Shown here piece after piece: positions 28,177 through 37,855 of a stretch of DNA of 64,000 nucleotides; positions within the stretch are counted from its first letter, which is position 1, and every line of letters starts with the position of its first letter. The position numbers and the translations under genes were made by a program. This stretch comes from Schaalia sp. JY-X169 (GTDB lineage Bacteria > Actinomycetota > Actinomycetes > Actinomycetales > Actinomycetaceae). The notes below the pieces were generated by a model, which ran no database searches, was not told where the DNA came from, and saw only the letters and a list, made by a program, of their open reading frames with translations. Location of the stretch: assembly GCF_014069575.1 (NCBI RefSeq), contig NZ_CP059675.1:2108001-2172000 (forward strand). Direction: 5' to 3'.

Positions 28177-29870
28177 CTGACTTGGACCTCTTTAGTGTCC
28201 CTTCCTGTTTCCGAGGTTGTTGAGTAGTTTTTGTGTTTGGGTACTGATTTTGGGGGTGGCGGTGATTTGTTGGCCGCTGATCTGAATGGTGACGTCTCGT
28301 AGGGGCCGTAGGGTTTGTACCAGTTTTTTCAAGGTGGTCCCGGTTGCTGCGTAGAGGTAGCGGTTGATGGCTAGGGCAGTGAAGACCACGGTCAAATGGG
28401 CTTCAACAGCATCTCGCTCACGGTGGAAGATAGGGCGAGCCTGCAGGTCGGTTTTACTCATGCGGAACGACTGCTCCACATGCCACAACTCGTGGTAAGA
28501 CCCCACGATCTCTTGGGCGTCCATCACGGTTTTAGGGATGTTAGTGATGTAGCCTTTCCACCCGGCAAGCAGGAGGGCCCGCTCAAAAGTGGCTTGGTCA
28601 AAAACACGTTTGGTGCCACTGGTTTTCACAAACCTGGCCGCTTTACCGGGCCTTTCACCGCTGATAATCGTTTCGGCTCGTTCACGCTGCTTCTGGAGAG
28701 TGTGACGGTCCCTTACTGCGCGTTTGTGGCGGTGTTGCCACACTGTGCGCCACGACCTGGCGTGGGCCGCATTGTTTGGGTCCCACACTGGCTGGGTGAG
28801 AGGAACACTGCCCTCCGGGTCAGCGCGAGGCTTGCCCCGTTTGAGGGTGGTGGTGTCAACGATTTGACCATCGGTAGCGTCACTGCCGTGCCAGTGGAAG
28901 TGGCCCGCCAGGTCCTGGGGTGCTTTAGTCATCCGCGATCCCACAATGAACCGCAACCCGGCTTCCTCGATGGCATCCAGATTGGTGGCTGACAGCATTC
29001 CTGCGTCTGCTACCACCACCATGTCAACCACGTTATTACGGTCAGCGAAGGCCTTCACGACTGGAAGGATGGTTTGGGTTTCGGGTTTGTTACCAGCAAA
29101 ACAGTGAATCTCTAAAGGGAAACCCGCCCGATCCACCAGTAAGCCCACCACGATTTGGGGATCAACCCGGCGTTCTTTGGAGAACCCGACCTTGCGGTAG
29201 TCATCCTCCTTCTCAGCCTCAAAATACAAGGTGGTCACGTCGTAAAGCAGCAAGGACAGGCCACTCGTAACTGCGGAGTGCTCAAAGCAGGCTGTAGCGA
29301 TTTGGCCCCGGTAATCACGCTTCCCAGCCCGCGTCAAGGCTCGTTTGAAGGTTGAGTAATGCACTGGGGTGACCCCCAGTTCTTCCAACACGCGGCGACT
29401 ATCAACCATTGAAGTTGGCTCCACCAAACGGGCCAGGACCAGTTGAAAGAACCCCTCATCTGCGATTACATCAAACCCCAGAGCATCCCAAGCAGTTCGG
29501 ATAACCTCAACCAACAAGCGTGATGACTGAGACTGCACAACCGCCCCACCACGCACTGTGGGGTCTAACCCTAAATCCAGTTCCGCTTGACCCGGATGCA
29601 ACCGCTCCCGACCTACCTGCATTAGTGCCGCCAGTTCACCGGGGCTGTGAGCAGACCCCAGATGCTCCAACACCCGCACCCGCCCAGATTCCTTGACCAC
29701 GATCTGCACCGCGGTCGCTCCCGACGCGGTAGGAACTTTACGCAGTTTAGGGGGCATACCCCATCATAAAACAACACCCCTTAGTGTCCCCAAACCACCA
29801 ACCAAACCAGCCACGACCAGCACAAACACAAACCAAACACGACAAAAAAGCCCCAGGTGGTCCAAGTCAG
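28177..29870 (-). mobile_element. IS1634-family insertion sequence (IS4 superfamily)
   Basis: This 1694-bp element has terminal inverted repeats CTGACTTGGACC (left) and GGTCCAAGTCAG (right), a perfect 12-bp match extendable by one base at each end. It holds one transposase gene on the minus strand and a 113-base leader. The motif TTAGTGTCCC recurs near both ends. There is no short target duplication; instead 938 bp of host sequence is directly repeated on either side. Confidence 0.92.
28192..29757 (-). CDS. IS1634-family DDE transposase
   Basis: A 521-aa transposase. The catalytic acidic residues are probably the aspartates in LLYDVTTLYF and VVVADAGMLS and the glutamate in YHELWHVEQSFRMSK, which is the YREK-like signature of IS4-superfamily enzymes. 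It is full length with no frameshift, so the element may still be active. The ATG at 29757 lies about 113 bases inside the right IS end; the TAA lies 15 bases inside the left end. Confidence 0.92.
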   Translation of the reverse strand: MPPKLRKVPTASGATAVQIVVKESGRVRVLEHLGSAHSPGELAALMQVGRERLHPGQAELDLGLDPTVRGGAVVQSQSSRLLVEVIRTAWDALGFDVIADEGFFQLVLARLVEPTSMVDSRRVLEELGVTPVHYSTFKRALTRAGKRDYRGQIATACFEHSAVTSGLSLLLYDVTTLYFEAEKEDDYRKVGFSKERRVDPQIVVGLLVDRAGFPLEIHCFAGNKPETQTILPVVKAFADRNNVVDMVVVADAGMLSATNLDAIEEAGLRFIVGSRMTKAPQDLAGHFHWHGSDATDGQIVDTTTLKRGKPRADPEGSVPLTQPVWDPNNAAHARSWRTVWQHRHKRAVRDRHTLQKQRERAETIISGERPGKAARFVKTSGTKRVFDQATFERALLLAGWKGYITNIPKTVMDAQEIVGSYHELWHVEQSFRMSKTDLQARPIFHRERDAVEAHLTVVFTALAINRYLYAATGTTLKKLVQTLRPLRDVTIQISGQQITATPKISTQTQKLLNNLGNRKGH

Positions 29871-29871
29871 G

Positions 29872-30696
29872 GGCGATATCCTTGTCACCGTCGATCAAGA
29901 CTTCATAGCCTTCCTGGCGGCAGGCGACCCCAAGGTGGAAATACTCCCCACGACCCTGAAGATCCCAGCCGCCCGAGCAGAGGAGATTCTTACACCTCTC
30001 GGAGCTGGCATCTCAAACTCGATGGCGGAGGCCCTCCCCTGGGCCGGTCCCGCCGCAGTCCCTTCCGGGCGTGAATACGTCGACTGCGACCTGGTTCCCT
30101 GCGTTGCCGTTACTTACGATGATGGGCCCTCATACCTCACGCCCCAGGTCCTCGACGTCTACGCTGCTCGCCCATATGCGGCCGCTACCTTCTTCGTCCT
30201 TGGACAGAACATAGCTGGCCAAGAAGATATCTTGAAGCGGGCCTACGACGAGGGCAACGAAATTGGCAACCACTCTTGGAGCCACCCCGCGTTCACAACC
30301 CTGGATGATGCCTCCGTCGCCGCACAGGTGAACGACACAACCGCCGCCATCACTGCGGTAACCGGAGCTCCTGTGCCTATGTTGCGCCCACCCTACGGAG
30401 ACCTGAACTCACGCACGCTGGCCGCGGGTGGCCTGCCAGCAATCCTCTGGTCTGTGGACACTAATGACTGGCAGAAGCCTGGATACGACTCAATCGTGGC
30501 GCAGTCTGTTTGGGATGCGACACCCGATGGAATCGTCCTCATGCACGACATCCACGAAGAGACTGTGGCGGCCGCTGGAGCAGTTGCAGACGGACTGCTT
30601 GAGCGCGGGTTTACGCTGGTCACGGTGTCCCAGTTGTTTGGAGACACACAACTGCCTGCAGATTACTTCTACTCTGCACAGGGTATTCGGGGTTAG
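29872..30696 (+). pseudogene. 5'-truncated duplicate of the polysaccharide deacetylase gene
   Basis: This is the last 274 codons of the deacetylase, identical to the upstream intact gene, including the whole NodB catalytic domain but lacking the signal peptide, lipobox and most of the N-terminal domain. A GTG at 29857 inside the IS end would open the frame (MVQVRGDIL...), but no ribosome-binding site is evident and any product would lack export signals. I treat it as a duplication remnant. Confidence 0.88.
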
Positions 30697-30809
30697 TTTC
30701 CCCACTGGGTCTCTCTGTGAGACGGCCAGAGGCGGTAGCGGCGGTCGAACTAGACTTTCCTGCCATGGAGTCACTGCATTCACTTGATGAAACCCTTGCC
30801 GCGCTTGAC
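29872..30809 (+). repeat. Right copy of ~938-bp direct repeat flanking the IS1634-type element
   Basis: Identical partner of 27239-28176. It starts directly at the right IS end and continues without a break into the intact ACT-domain gene, so the right copy lies at the original gene junction. Because it restores that junction, no gene was lost through the insertion. Confidence 0.95.
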
Positions 30810-31187
30810 GCGCAGGTTGAAGGCAATTACGTGTTCGTATCAACAGACACGGTTCCCCCCGGGCTAGAACCTTTTGCAGTGATTCGGGAGGCCGAGGGGC
30901 TGACACTGATCGTCAAGGCGGCCGATGCCCTCGAATACGGCCTGGCCAGCGACAAACTATTTGCACGCATCACACCGTGTGCGGTGACTGATCTGGGTGC
31001 TGTGGGTTTGACCGCCACTATTTCGCAGACCATCGCTTCGCGGGGAATTGCGTGCAATGTGGTAGCGGGGTTCCACCACGACCACTTCTTCGTTCCTGCA
31101 AACAAAGCCCAAGAGGTTGTGGGAATGCTTGCTAGCCTCTCGGAGCAGGCGCGCGGCTGGGTGGAAGGCAAATCGGCAAACGCATAG
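30765..31187 (+). CDS. ACT-domain protein (DUF2241-like)
   Basis: A 140-aa protein with paired ACT-like folds. The pattern YVFVSTDTVP, LTLIVKAADALEYGL, ITPCAVTDLGAVGLTATISQTIASRGIACNVVAGF in two blocks, then HHDHFFVPANKAQEV, is that of the small ACT/CASTOR-like family whose members may sense amino acids; the ligand is unknown. I favour the ATG at 30765; a GTG at 30717 is in frame. Its first 15 codons also occur before the IS. Originally it lay about 70 bases after the deacetylase. Confidence 0.75.
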   Translation: MESLHSLDETLAALDAQVEGNYVFVSTDTVPPGLEPFAVIREAEGLTLIVKAADALEYGLASDKLFARITPCAVTDLGAVGLTATISQTIASRGIACNVVAGFHHDHFFVPANKAQEVVGMLASLSEQARGWVEGKSANA

Positions 31188-31238
31188 CACGGCCCGAGCC
31201 AACCCCCAATGTCGGGCTACTCGAGCTAGGGTTGAGAG

Positions 31239-32558
31239 ATGACGTTACCGGCGACGTATCGCGATGAAGCCATTGTTCGTATGGCCGATGGCACGGTAAA
31301 GCAGACCAACCTTCTTTCAGGAACTGAAGTCTGGACTGTCCCAGGCAGAGGGGATCGACCTATTCCCTCTGCGCTGCCAGAACCCCGTGCGATCAACCCC
31401 CACCAAAACGGTGCATTCTGCCCGTTTTGCGAGAAGCGCTATCTTGAGACACCCCCGGAGAAGGAGCGTTTGGTCCGAGTCGGTGACAGCCAGTGGAAAT
31501 ACCTCAGTGACCTAGGCGCGGACCAGCTCTTCGATACTGTGGCAGATTTCCGGAGAATCCCCAACCTCTTTGAAATCGTCTCCTATAACTACTGGCACCT
31601 CAATCACGGACACGTCCCGACTGAAGCCCAGCACCGTCGAATGGCCGAGTACCTGGCCTCGGATGCAGGCTACGATCACGTGATGCGGCTGGTTCACGAC
31701 CGCATGCTGGCCTCAGGTATGACGGAAGACGAATGTGACGCACTGAGTGATTCGGACAAGCTCCAGCAAGCCAATGGGTTTTTCTCCGGCGGACACGACC
31801 TCGTCATCCCCCGCCGCCACTACACCTACGGCGCAACGCAAACTGACCAGCTGGCAGGGTCCGGAACCCTGACGCCGGATGAGCACGAACAGTACATTCG
31901 TCTCACCGTGAAGGCAATGGACAACCTCTACCACTTGGACCCGGCTGTTCGCTACGTAGTCGCGTTCCAGAACTGGCTCAAGCCAGCTGGCGCCTCTTTT
32001 GACCACCTCCACAAGCAACTTGTGGCGATCGACCAGTTATCAGTCCAGTCACAATCCGAGCTGGAACGGCTGCGGAAGAACCCCGCCATTTACCAGGAGA
32101 TCCTCCGGGTCGCAACGACAAGGAAACTGGTCATTGCTCAGAATGACCACGCGATCGCCCTCGCTGGATTCGGGCATCGCTACCCGACGGTCGCCGTGTG
32201 GCCCACCGGAGCACCCTACAATCCGTGGGAAGCGAGCCCGGAGCAACTACGGGGCATCTCCGACATGCTTCACGCAGTGCACGCTGCGACGGGCGTAAAG
32301 ATCCCAACGAACGAAGAGTGGTACTACCGCCCACCCTCCGTGAGCATCCCAATGCGGTGGCGCATTCTGCTGAAATGGCGGGTGTCTACCATGGCGGGGT
32401 TCGAGGGCGGTTCGCGGATCTACCTGAACACCATCGACCCCTGGCGCGTCCACAACCGGGTAACTTCCACACTGGCAGAGCTTCGCGACGCGGGAGCGAT
32501 CAGCCCCCTGCGAGTTGGCGCGGAGTGCTCTGTCGACCCCTCCTTACTCGGTGGCTGA
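31239..32558 (+). CDS. DUF4921 / galactose-1-phosphate uridylyltransferase-like (HIT superfamily) protein
   Basis: A 439-aa protein with GalT-like features: a CPFC metal-binding-like pair near residue 70, and the histidine-triad-like segment FDHLHKQLVA near residue 265, resembling the HxHxQ nucleotidyl-transfer motif. The overall pattern matches the actinobacterial DUF4921 family, whose reaction is not established. It is probably a cytosolic nucleotidyltransferase or hydrolase. It lies 51 bases after the ACT-domain gene. Confidence 0.7.
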   Translation: MTLPATYRDEAIVRMADGTVKQTNLLSGTEVWTVPGRGDRPIPSALPEPRAINPHQNGAFCPFCEKRYLETPPEKERLVRVGDSQWKYLSDLGADQLFDTVADFRRIPNLFEIVSYNYWHLNHGHVPTEAQHRRMAEYLASDAGYDHVMRLVHDRMLASGMTEDECDALSDSDKLQQANGFFSGGHDLVIPRRHYTYGATQTDQLAGSGTLTPDEHEQYIRLTVKAMDNLYHLDPAVRYVVAFQNWLKPAGASFDHLHKQLVAIDQLSVQSQSELERLRKNPAIYQEILRVATTRKLVIAQNDHAIALAGFGHRYPTVAVWPTGAPYNPWEASPEQLRGISDMLHAVHAATGVKIPTNEEWYYRPPSVSIPMRWRILLKWRVSTMAGFEGGSRIYLNTIDPWRVHNRVTSTLAELRDAGAISPLRVGAECSVDPSLLGG

Positions 32559-32569
32559 GCCGAGGGTAC

Positions 32570-33574
32570 CTAGAAGGTCTCGACCCACTCCTTGACCCCC
32601 TCCAGAACCGTCTCATCTGGATAGGCGGCCTGGATGTCTGCCCACGACACCGCACCGGTGATAGCGATGGAGGTGTCCAGAGGGTATGCGAGGGCGTACT
32701 CTGCAAGGATCCGCTGTCCTTGGGGAGAAGTCAGCAGGTCTATGAAGTCCTCTGCAAGGGCAACCCGATCGGCCGCTGTTGCGACAGTAACAGCACTAAC
32801 CTCGCGCCGCACACACGAATCTGGGAGCACTTTGAACTGTGTGTCGGTACCAAGATTATTAGGATGCCGAAGTGGCACTAGGACAGAACCCGCAATGCCG
32901 GCGGCTGAACTCCCAGTGGCAGCTTCCTCGTTGGCCCCACTTTGCGCCCCAGACTGCTGCGCTGCTGACCCGGTAGAGAAGCCCTCAAATGCTTCCCAAT
33001 CCGCTGCCCAACGGGGAAGGAGGGCCAGTGCTGAGGGAGATGTCAGTGGGTCAGCTGTCGCGGCCACACTGTACTTTTCCTTGGCGGTGAGGTCCGACAA
33101 CTGACTCGGCATCGTAATGTTGTTGGCCGAGAACCAAGTGCGATTTGCGAGTACGCAAGCCGCGTCATGCCCGTAGAGTACCGAATCAACGCCGCCTTCT
33201 ATCTGCACAGAATCTGCCGTCAGGACACCCTTGACGCCACTGCTCTCAAGCCACAGCGGGTCACTTCCAACCAGGACATCAACTAAAGCCAGCGGTGCAC
33301 CGCCCTCGACCTCGCCCAAGAGCGTGGCATCCACAACAACCTGGCGATAGGCCACACCGGATACGCCCGACAGCGCTTCGAGTCCCGCAAGCGACCACTC
33401 TTCACCCTGCGGCACTGCGATGGTCACTACTTCCGCAACCTCCCCGCTCTGCGCGCTGCCACCCCAGGTCAATGCAACATTGGTCGGAAGGCTTGCCGTG
33501 CACGCGGAGAGCGCAACGACGCTACTTCCGAGCAGCAATGTCGCTACTGCCCGCTTCCAACTCCTCCGCTGCAT
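32570..33574 (-). CDS. Orphan solute-binding lipoprotein
   Basis: A 334-aa exported lipoprotein with signal peptide and lipobox ALSAC. The body resembles periplasmic-binding-protein type 2 fold SBPs, with local similarity to the thiamine/iron group (SVAATADPLTSPSALALL; SPQGQRILAEYALAYPLD). A Gln/Ala/Gly-rich insertion sits around residues 215-240. The start at 33574 has GAGGG seven bases upstream. No permease or ATPase gene is adjacent, so the cognate transporter must be elsewhere, if any. Ligand unknown. Confidence 0.7.
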   Translation of the reverse strand: MQRRSWKRAVATLLLGSSVVALSACTASLPTNVALTWGGSAQSGEVAEVVTIAVPQGEEWSLAGLEALSGVSGVAYRQVVVDATLLGEVEGGAPLALVDVLVGSDPLWLESSGVKGVLTADSVQIEGGVDSVLYGHDAACVLANRTWFSANNITMPSQLSDLTAKEKYSVAATADPLTSPSALALLPRWAADWEAFEGFSTGSAAQQSGAQSGANEEAATGSSAAGIAGSVLVPLRHPNNLGTDTQFKVLPDSCVRREVSAVTVATAADRVALAEDFIDLLTSPQGQRILAEYALAYPLDTSIAITGAVSWADIQAAYPDETVLEGVKEWVETF

Positions 33575-33696
33575 GATCGCCCTCGAAACACTGCTCTGAT
33601 GATTCACGCTTCGAGATTACCCTTTACGATAGGAGATAGCGCCACGGCGCGCACCGGGTCGCGCGTGGTCCACACAGCATAGAAGGTAGAGAATAG

Positions 33697-33969
33697 ATGA
33701 ACCTCCAGGCAAGGATCGCAGGCATCGCCGCGATGGCCATTTCCTCATTCGTGGCCCCAAAGCTAGCAGCATTTGTTTGGGAGACAACCACTGGCAACAA
33801 ACCGCCCTCGGAAGATGAGGGAAGCCGCCTAGGCCAGCTACTTGCTTACGCGGCAATCTCCGCGGTACTAGTGACAGCCTTTCAGCACGTTGGCCACACA
33901 ATGACGGCGAAGTATTTGATCGACTCAAAGAACCCTGATTCCCAAGACGGGGACTCCGTCCAGGCCTAG
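33697..33969 (+). CDS. DUF4235 small membrane protein
   Basis: A 90-aa protein with two hydrophobic segments, around residues 6-28 (IAGIAAMAISSFVAPKLAAFVW) and 48-66 (LLAYAAISAVLVTAFQHVG), and a charged tail. This matches the actinobacterial DUF4235 family of unknown function. It lies alone between convergent and divergent neighbours with a weak purine-rich site upstream. Confidence 0.75.
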   Translation: MNLQARIAGIAAMAISSFVAPKLAAFVWETTTGNKPPSEDEGSRLGQLLAYAAISAVLVTAFQHVGHTMTAKYLIDSKNPDSQDGDSVQA

Positions 33970-33991
33970 CCAAGCAACCGCTCCGAGGAAG

Positions 33992-34369
33992 TTAGCTAGT
34001 TCCTGACAGCGGCAACAGGTCACCTAGATCGGCTCTCGCCCCCGATGCATCCACGCGTCCTGAGTCTAGGGCGTCGGCCCACGACTGGAGCCCTGAGACC
34101 AGCATCAACCACGTGGTCGCACCCATCTCAACGACCGCTGGTGGTGTACCTCGACGATGCGTGGCGCCGGCAATGATCTGTGTGGCACCGAACGGTACCA
34201 CGCGGACCTCGACCGATGCCCCGGGGGCAACATCAGCAATCTTCTGCAACGTGTAGCGGACGGCTAGCGCCGTAGCCTCCCGATCCGGGCGCAGACCGCT
34301 GGCTGTTTCAGTAAGCCAACGGTCCCACGCAGCGGTACCGTCCTCATCACGAATTCGGCGCAGCGCCAT
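33992..34369 (-). CDS. Sterol-carrier-family small protein
   Basis: A 125-aa cytosolic protein. The pattern ALAVRYTLQKIADVAPGASVEVRVVPFGATQ, followed by RGTPPAVVEMGATTWLML, is characteristic of the actinobacterial sterol carrier (SCP2-like) family; ligand and role are unknown. The ATG at 34369 lies five bases after the gdhA stop, so it is probably translated from the gdhA message; the longer open frame overlaps gdhA and is not credible. Confidence 0.75.
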   Translation of the reverse strand: MALRRIRDEDGTAAWDRWLTETASGLRPDREATALAVRYTLQKIADVAPGASVEVRVVPFGATQIIAGATHRRGTPPAVVEMGATTWLMLVSGLQSWADALDSGRVDASGARADLGDLLPLSGTS

Positions 34370-34373
34370 TGGG

Positions 34374-35771
<1,398 letters not shown>

Positions 35772-35853
35772 TTAAACGCCCTTGCCACACGATCCGCGCA
35801 GTTCGTCCAGATAATGCAACGCAGCCCTCGTGATGTAGGACTCAGTCGCGTGG

Positions 35854-36843
35854 TCACCACCCGCCGGTGCCAGGGTCGCGGTTGCGTGACTCCTGGCTCT
35901 CACGCAGACGCTCACTTTGGTCCTGATTCTTCTGTTCCAAATCCTCACGGCGCTCGCGCTCTTCCGGAGTCTCTCCGGTATCTTCGTTTGTCTGCCCCGA
36001 ACCATCCGAAGATTCACCCGGAGTCTCTTCTGCGTCACCTGGCCCCTCACTCGCATCATCCGCCGTGAGTTCACCGATCTTTTCGCGGAGCCTATCCCCC
36101 GCTTCGCCTGTCGCCTCATCCATCTCCGGGTCAACCTGTTGGTTCTGCTCTCCCTGGTCGCCCTCGTCCGATTCGCCACCGCCGGAAGAGTCATCCTCCG
36201 AGGGATCCCCGGCTGGTTCCTGCACCTGGCAGGGCGCCACCCATCCCAAAGCAGTTTCGTAAAGTTCGAGGGCGCCCGAGTCATCCCCGGCGGATACTGC
36301 CGCATCACCCTGCATCTCTACCGCTGCTGAGAGGTTGAATCTCACAGAGCACTCGTATGAGAAGGCGCCGATGCTCCCGTCCTCTTGAACCGTCGCTTTG
36401 GGGACGCCCTCGAACGCATCCTTGAGCAGGGTCAATCCACCTTCAACATCACCTTCGTGGACCAGGGCTGTCCCCAGGTTGTACTGACCCAACCAGGTCT
36501 GTGGGAAATGACTTGTCACCGAAGTTTGCTGCTCGTAGGCAACCCGGGCTTGAGACCAATCTTCGCGTTCCACAGCGTGACTCGTTGAGGAGCTCCACAA
36601 CCACAGCCCGATCAGCGCCGTGCCCGCGACCAGGAAGACGATCGCTAAGGGGAGTGTCCACCACAGTAAATGCAGGATGCGGCGGTTTCTTACGCTCGGA
36701 GGCGGCGCGGGCAGGGTGATGGCACCGAACGGTTGCCCCACCTCTGGAGCGGAGCCGTTGAATGTCCCATAGTGCGGCGCGGGGCTCCCCTGCTGACCCG
36801 CTCCGGGAGTCGGCTTGCGGCGGTAGGAATCGCTATAGCGCAC
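35854..36843 (-). CDS. TPR-like membrane protein of the MoxR/VWA operon (BatB/C-like)
   Basis: A 329-aa protein with one transmembrane segment (residues 60-82, LPLAIVFLVAGTALIGLWLW). A tetratricopeptide-like region of about 100 residues follows (ARVAYEQQ, YNLGTALVHEGDVEGGLTLL, ALELYETALG). The C-terminal third is very acidic and Glu/Gln/Gly/Ser-rich, probably disordered. It is the last gene of the moxR-DUF58-VWA cluster, and its start lies 11 bases inside the preceding gene. By analogy with Bat proteins it may assemble with the VWA proteins at the membrane. Confidence 0.7.
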   Translation of the reverse strand: MRYSDSYRRKPTPGAGQQGSPAPHYGTFNGSAPEVGQPFGAITLPAPPPSVRNRRILHLLWWTLPLAIVFLVAGTALIGLWLWSSSTSHAVEREDWSQARVAYEQQTSVTSHFPQTWLGQYNLGTALVHEGDVEGGLTLLKDAFEGVPKATVQEDGSIGAFSYECSVRFNLSAAVEMQGDAAVSAGDDSGALELYETALGWVAPCQVQEPAGDPSEDDSSGGGESDEGDQGEQNQQVDPEMDEATGEAGDRLREKIGELTADDASEGPGDAEETPGESSDGSGQTNEDTGETPEERERREDLEQKNQDQSERLRESQESRNRDPGTGGW

Positions 36844-37855
36844 GCGTCCTCCGTAACCTCACCGCGGCCCTGGTGAAGACGACAATCTCCCAGCAAACCA
36901 GAAGCGCAAGTCCCAGTGCCGGGATCCACGTCAGATACGAGTAGGTAAAGACGGTGGGACGACCCTCAATCACCGTGTTTGCACCATCCATGAACTCCCC
37001 TCCGAGTGCCTGCAGTTGCACCTCCGTTGGGTTGAGCAGCAGGGGCATTCCCAACTCGCTAGCGAGTGTTTGGAGGGACGCCTCATCAATCGAAGAGATC
37101 GCGGTCTGCCCACCGTCGTCGGTCATGTACTCATCCGTCGCGCCTGTGCCACCCACGCCGTAGATCCGCATCGGTCCGCCCTCCGCGGTGCCATACCCGA
37201 GGACGGCTCCACCATCAACCAGGTCAAACACTTCGCTCCAGGCACCGGCCTCGGACGTCTCTGACGGCATCATGCCATCGGTTGCCTCCCCGTCTGAGAA
37301 CACCACTAGGTAGCGCAGGTTCTGGGGGCGCGCTTCCGCCGCCCCTTGCAGAAGGTCATGCACAACCGCTGTCGGCCTCTCCAATGACGACCCTGTGGAG
37401 AACTCCGAAACCTCCTGGTGAAGATTGTCCGCAAAGTTGACCACAGCTGAGCTGTCCGTGGTGACAGGCAGTTCAACGCGCGTTGAGGAATCCCACGTCA
37501 CCACCGCAAAACGTGCGGACGAGGACGCCTCCACCAACGTCCGGATGTCCCTGCGGACAGCCTCGAGTCTTGGGGCACCATCGGGACCGTCCTCGGCGGC
37601 CATTGATCCCGTCCGATCAACAGCAAAGATTATTTCAACGTTCGAGACCACATCTTCTTGCTCCACTGCAATCGCGGGTCCCGAAAAAGCCAGCCCAAGG
37701 AGCAGGACCATCCCACCCCTACGGAGCAGAGTGAGTAGACCGCGGCTGCCTCTGGTGCTCCGCCGTCCTCGAACAAATGCCCAGGTCACCAAGGCTAGAC
37801 CGACGACAAGGAACAGTCCCAGAACAACTGGGCTGAGCAACGGCTGAAACGTCAT
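36833..37855 (-). CDS. VWA-domain membrane protein (BatA-like), second copy
   Basis: A 340-aa protein with an N-terminal membrane anchor, a second hydrophobic segment near residue 50, a von Willebrand A domain and a C-terminal transmembrane helix (LTWIPALGLALLVCWEIVVF). The metal-ion-dependent adhesion site reads DRTGS rather than the standard DxSxS. Its start overlaps the stop of the upstream VWA gene (ATGA), so the two are coupled. Likely a membrane protein complex with MoxR and DUF58 partners. Confidence 0.85.
   Translation of the reverse strand: MTFQPLLSPVVLGLFLVVGLALVTWAFVRGRRSTRGSRGLLTLLRRGGMVLLLGLAFSGPAIAVEQEDVVSNVEIIFAVDRTGSMAAEDGPDGAPRLEAVRRDIRTLVEASSSARFAVVTWDSSTRVELPVTTDSSAVVNFADNLHQEVSEFSTGSSLERPTAVVHDLLQGAAEARPQNLRYLVVFSDGEATDGMMPSETSEAGAWSEVFDLVDGGAVLGYGTAEGGPMRIYGVGGTGATDEYMTDDGGQTAISSIDEASLQTLASELGMPLLLNPTEVQLQALGGEFMDGANTVIEGRPTVFTYSYLTWIPALGLALLVCWEIVVFTRAAVRLRRTRAL

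Noticed and set aside
28177-29870. Composite transposon formed by the 938-bp repeats
   Set aside because: The repeats are host genes without IS ends, so they are not IS copies; only one IS is present.
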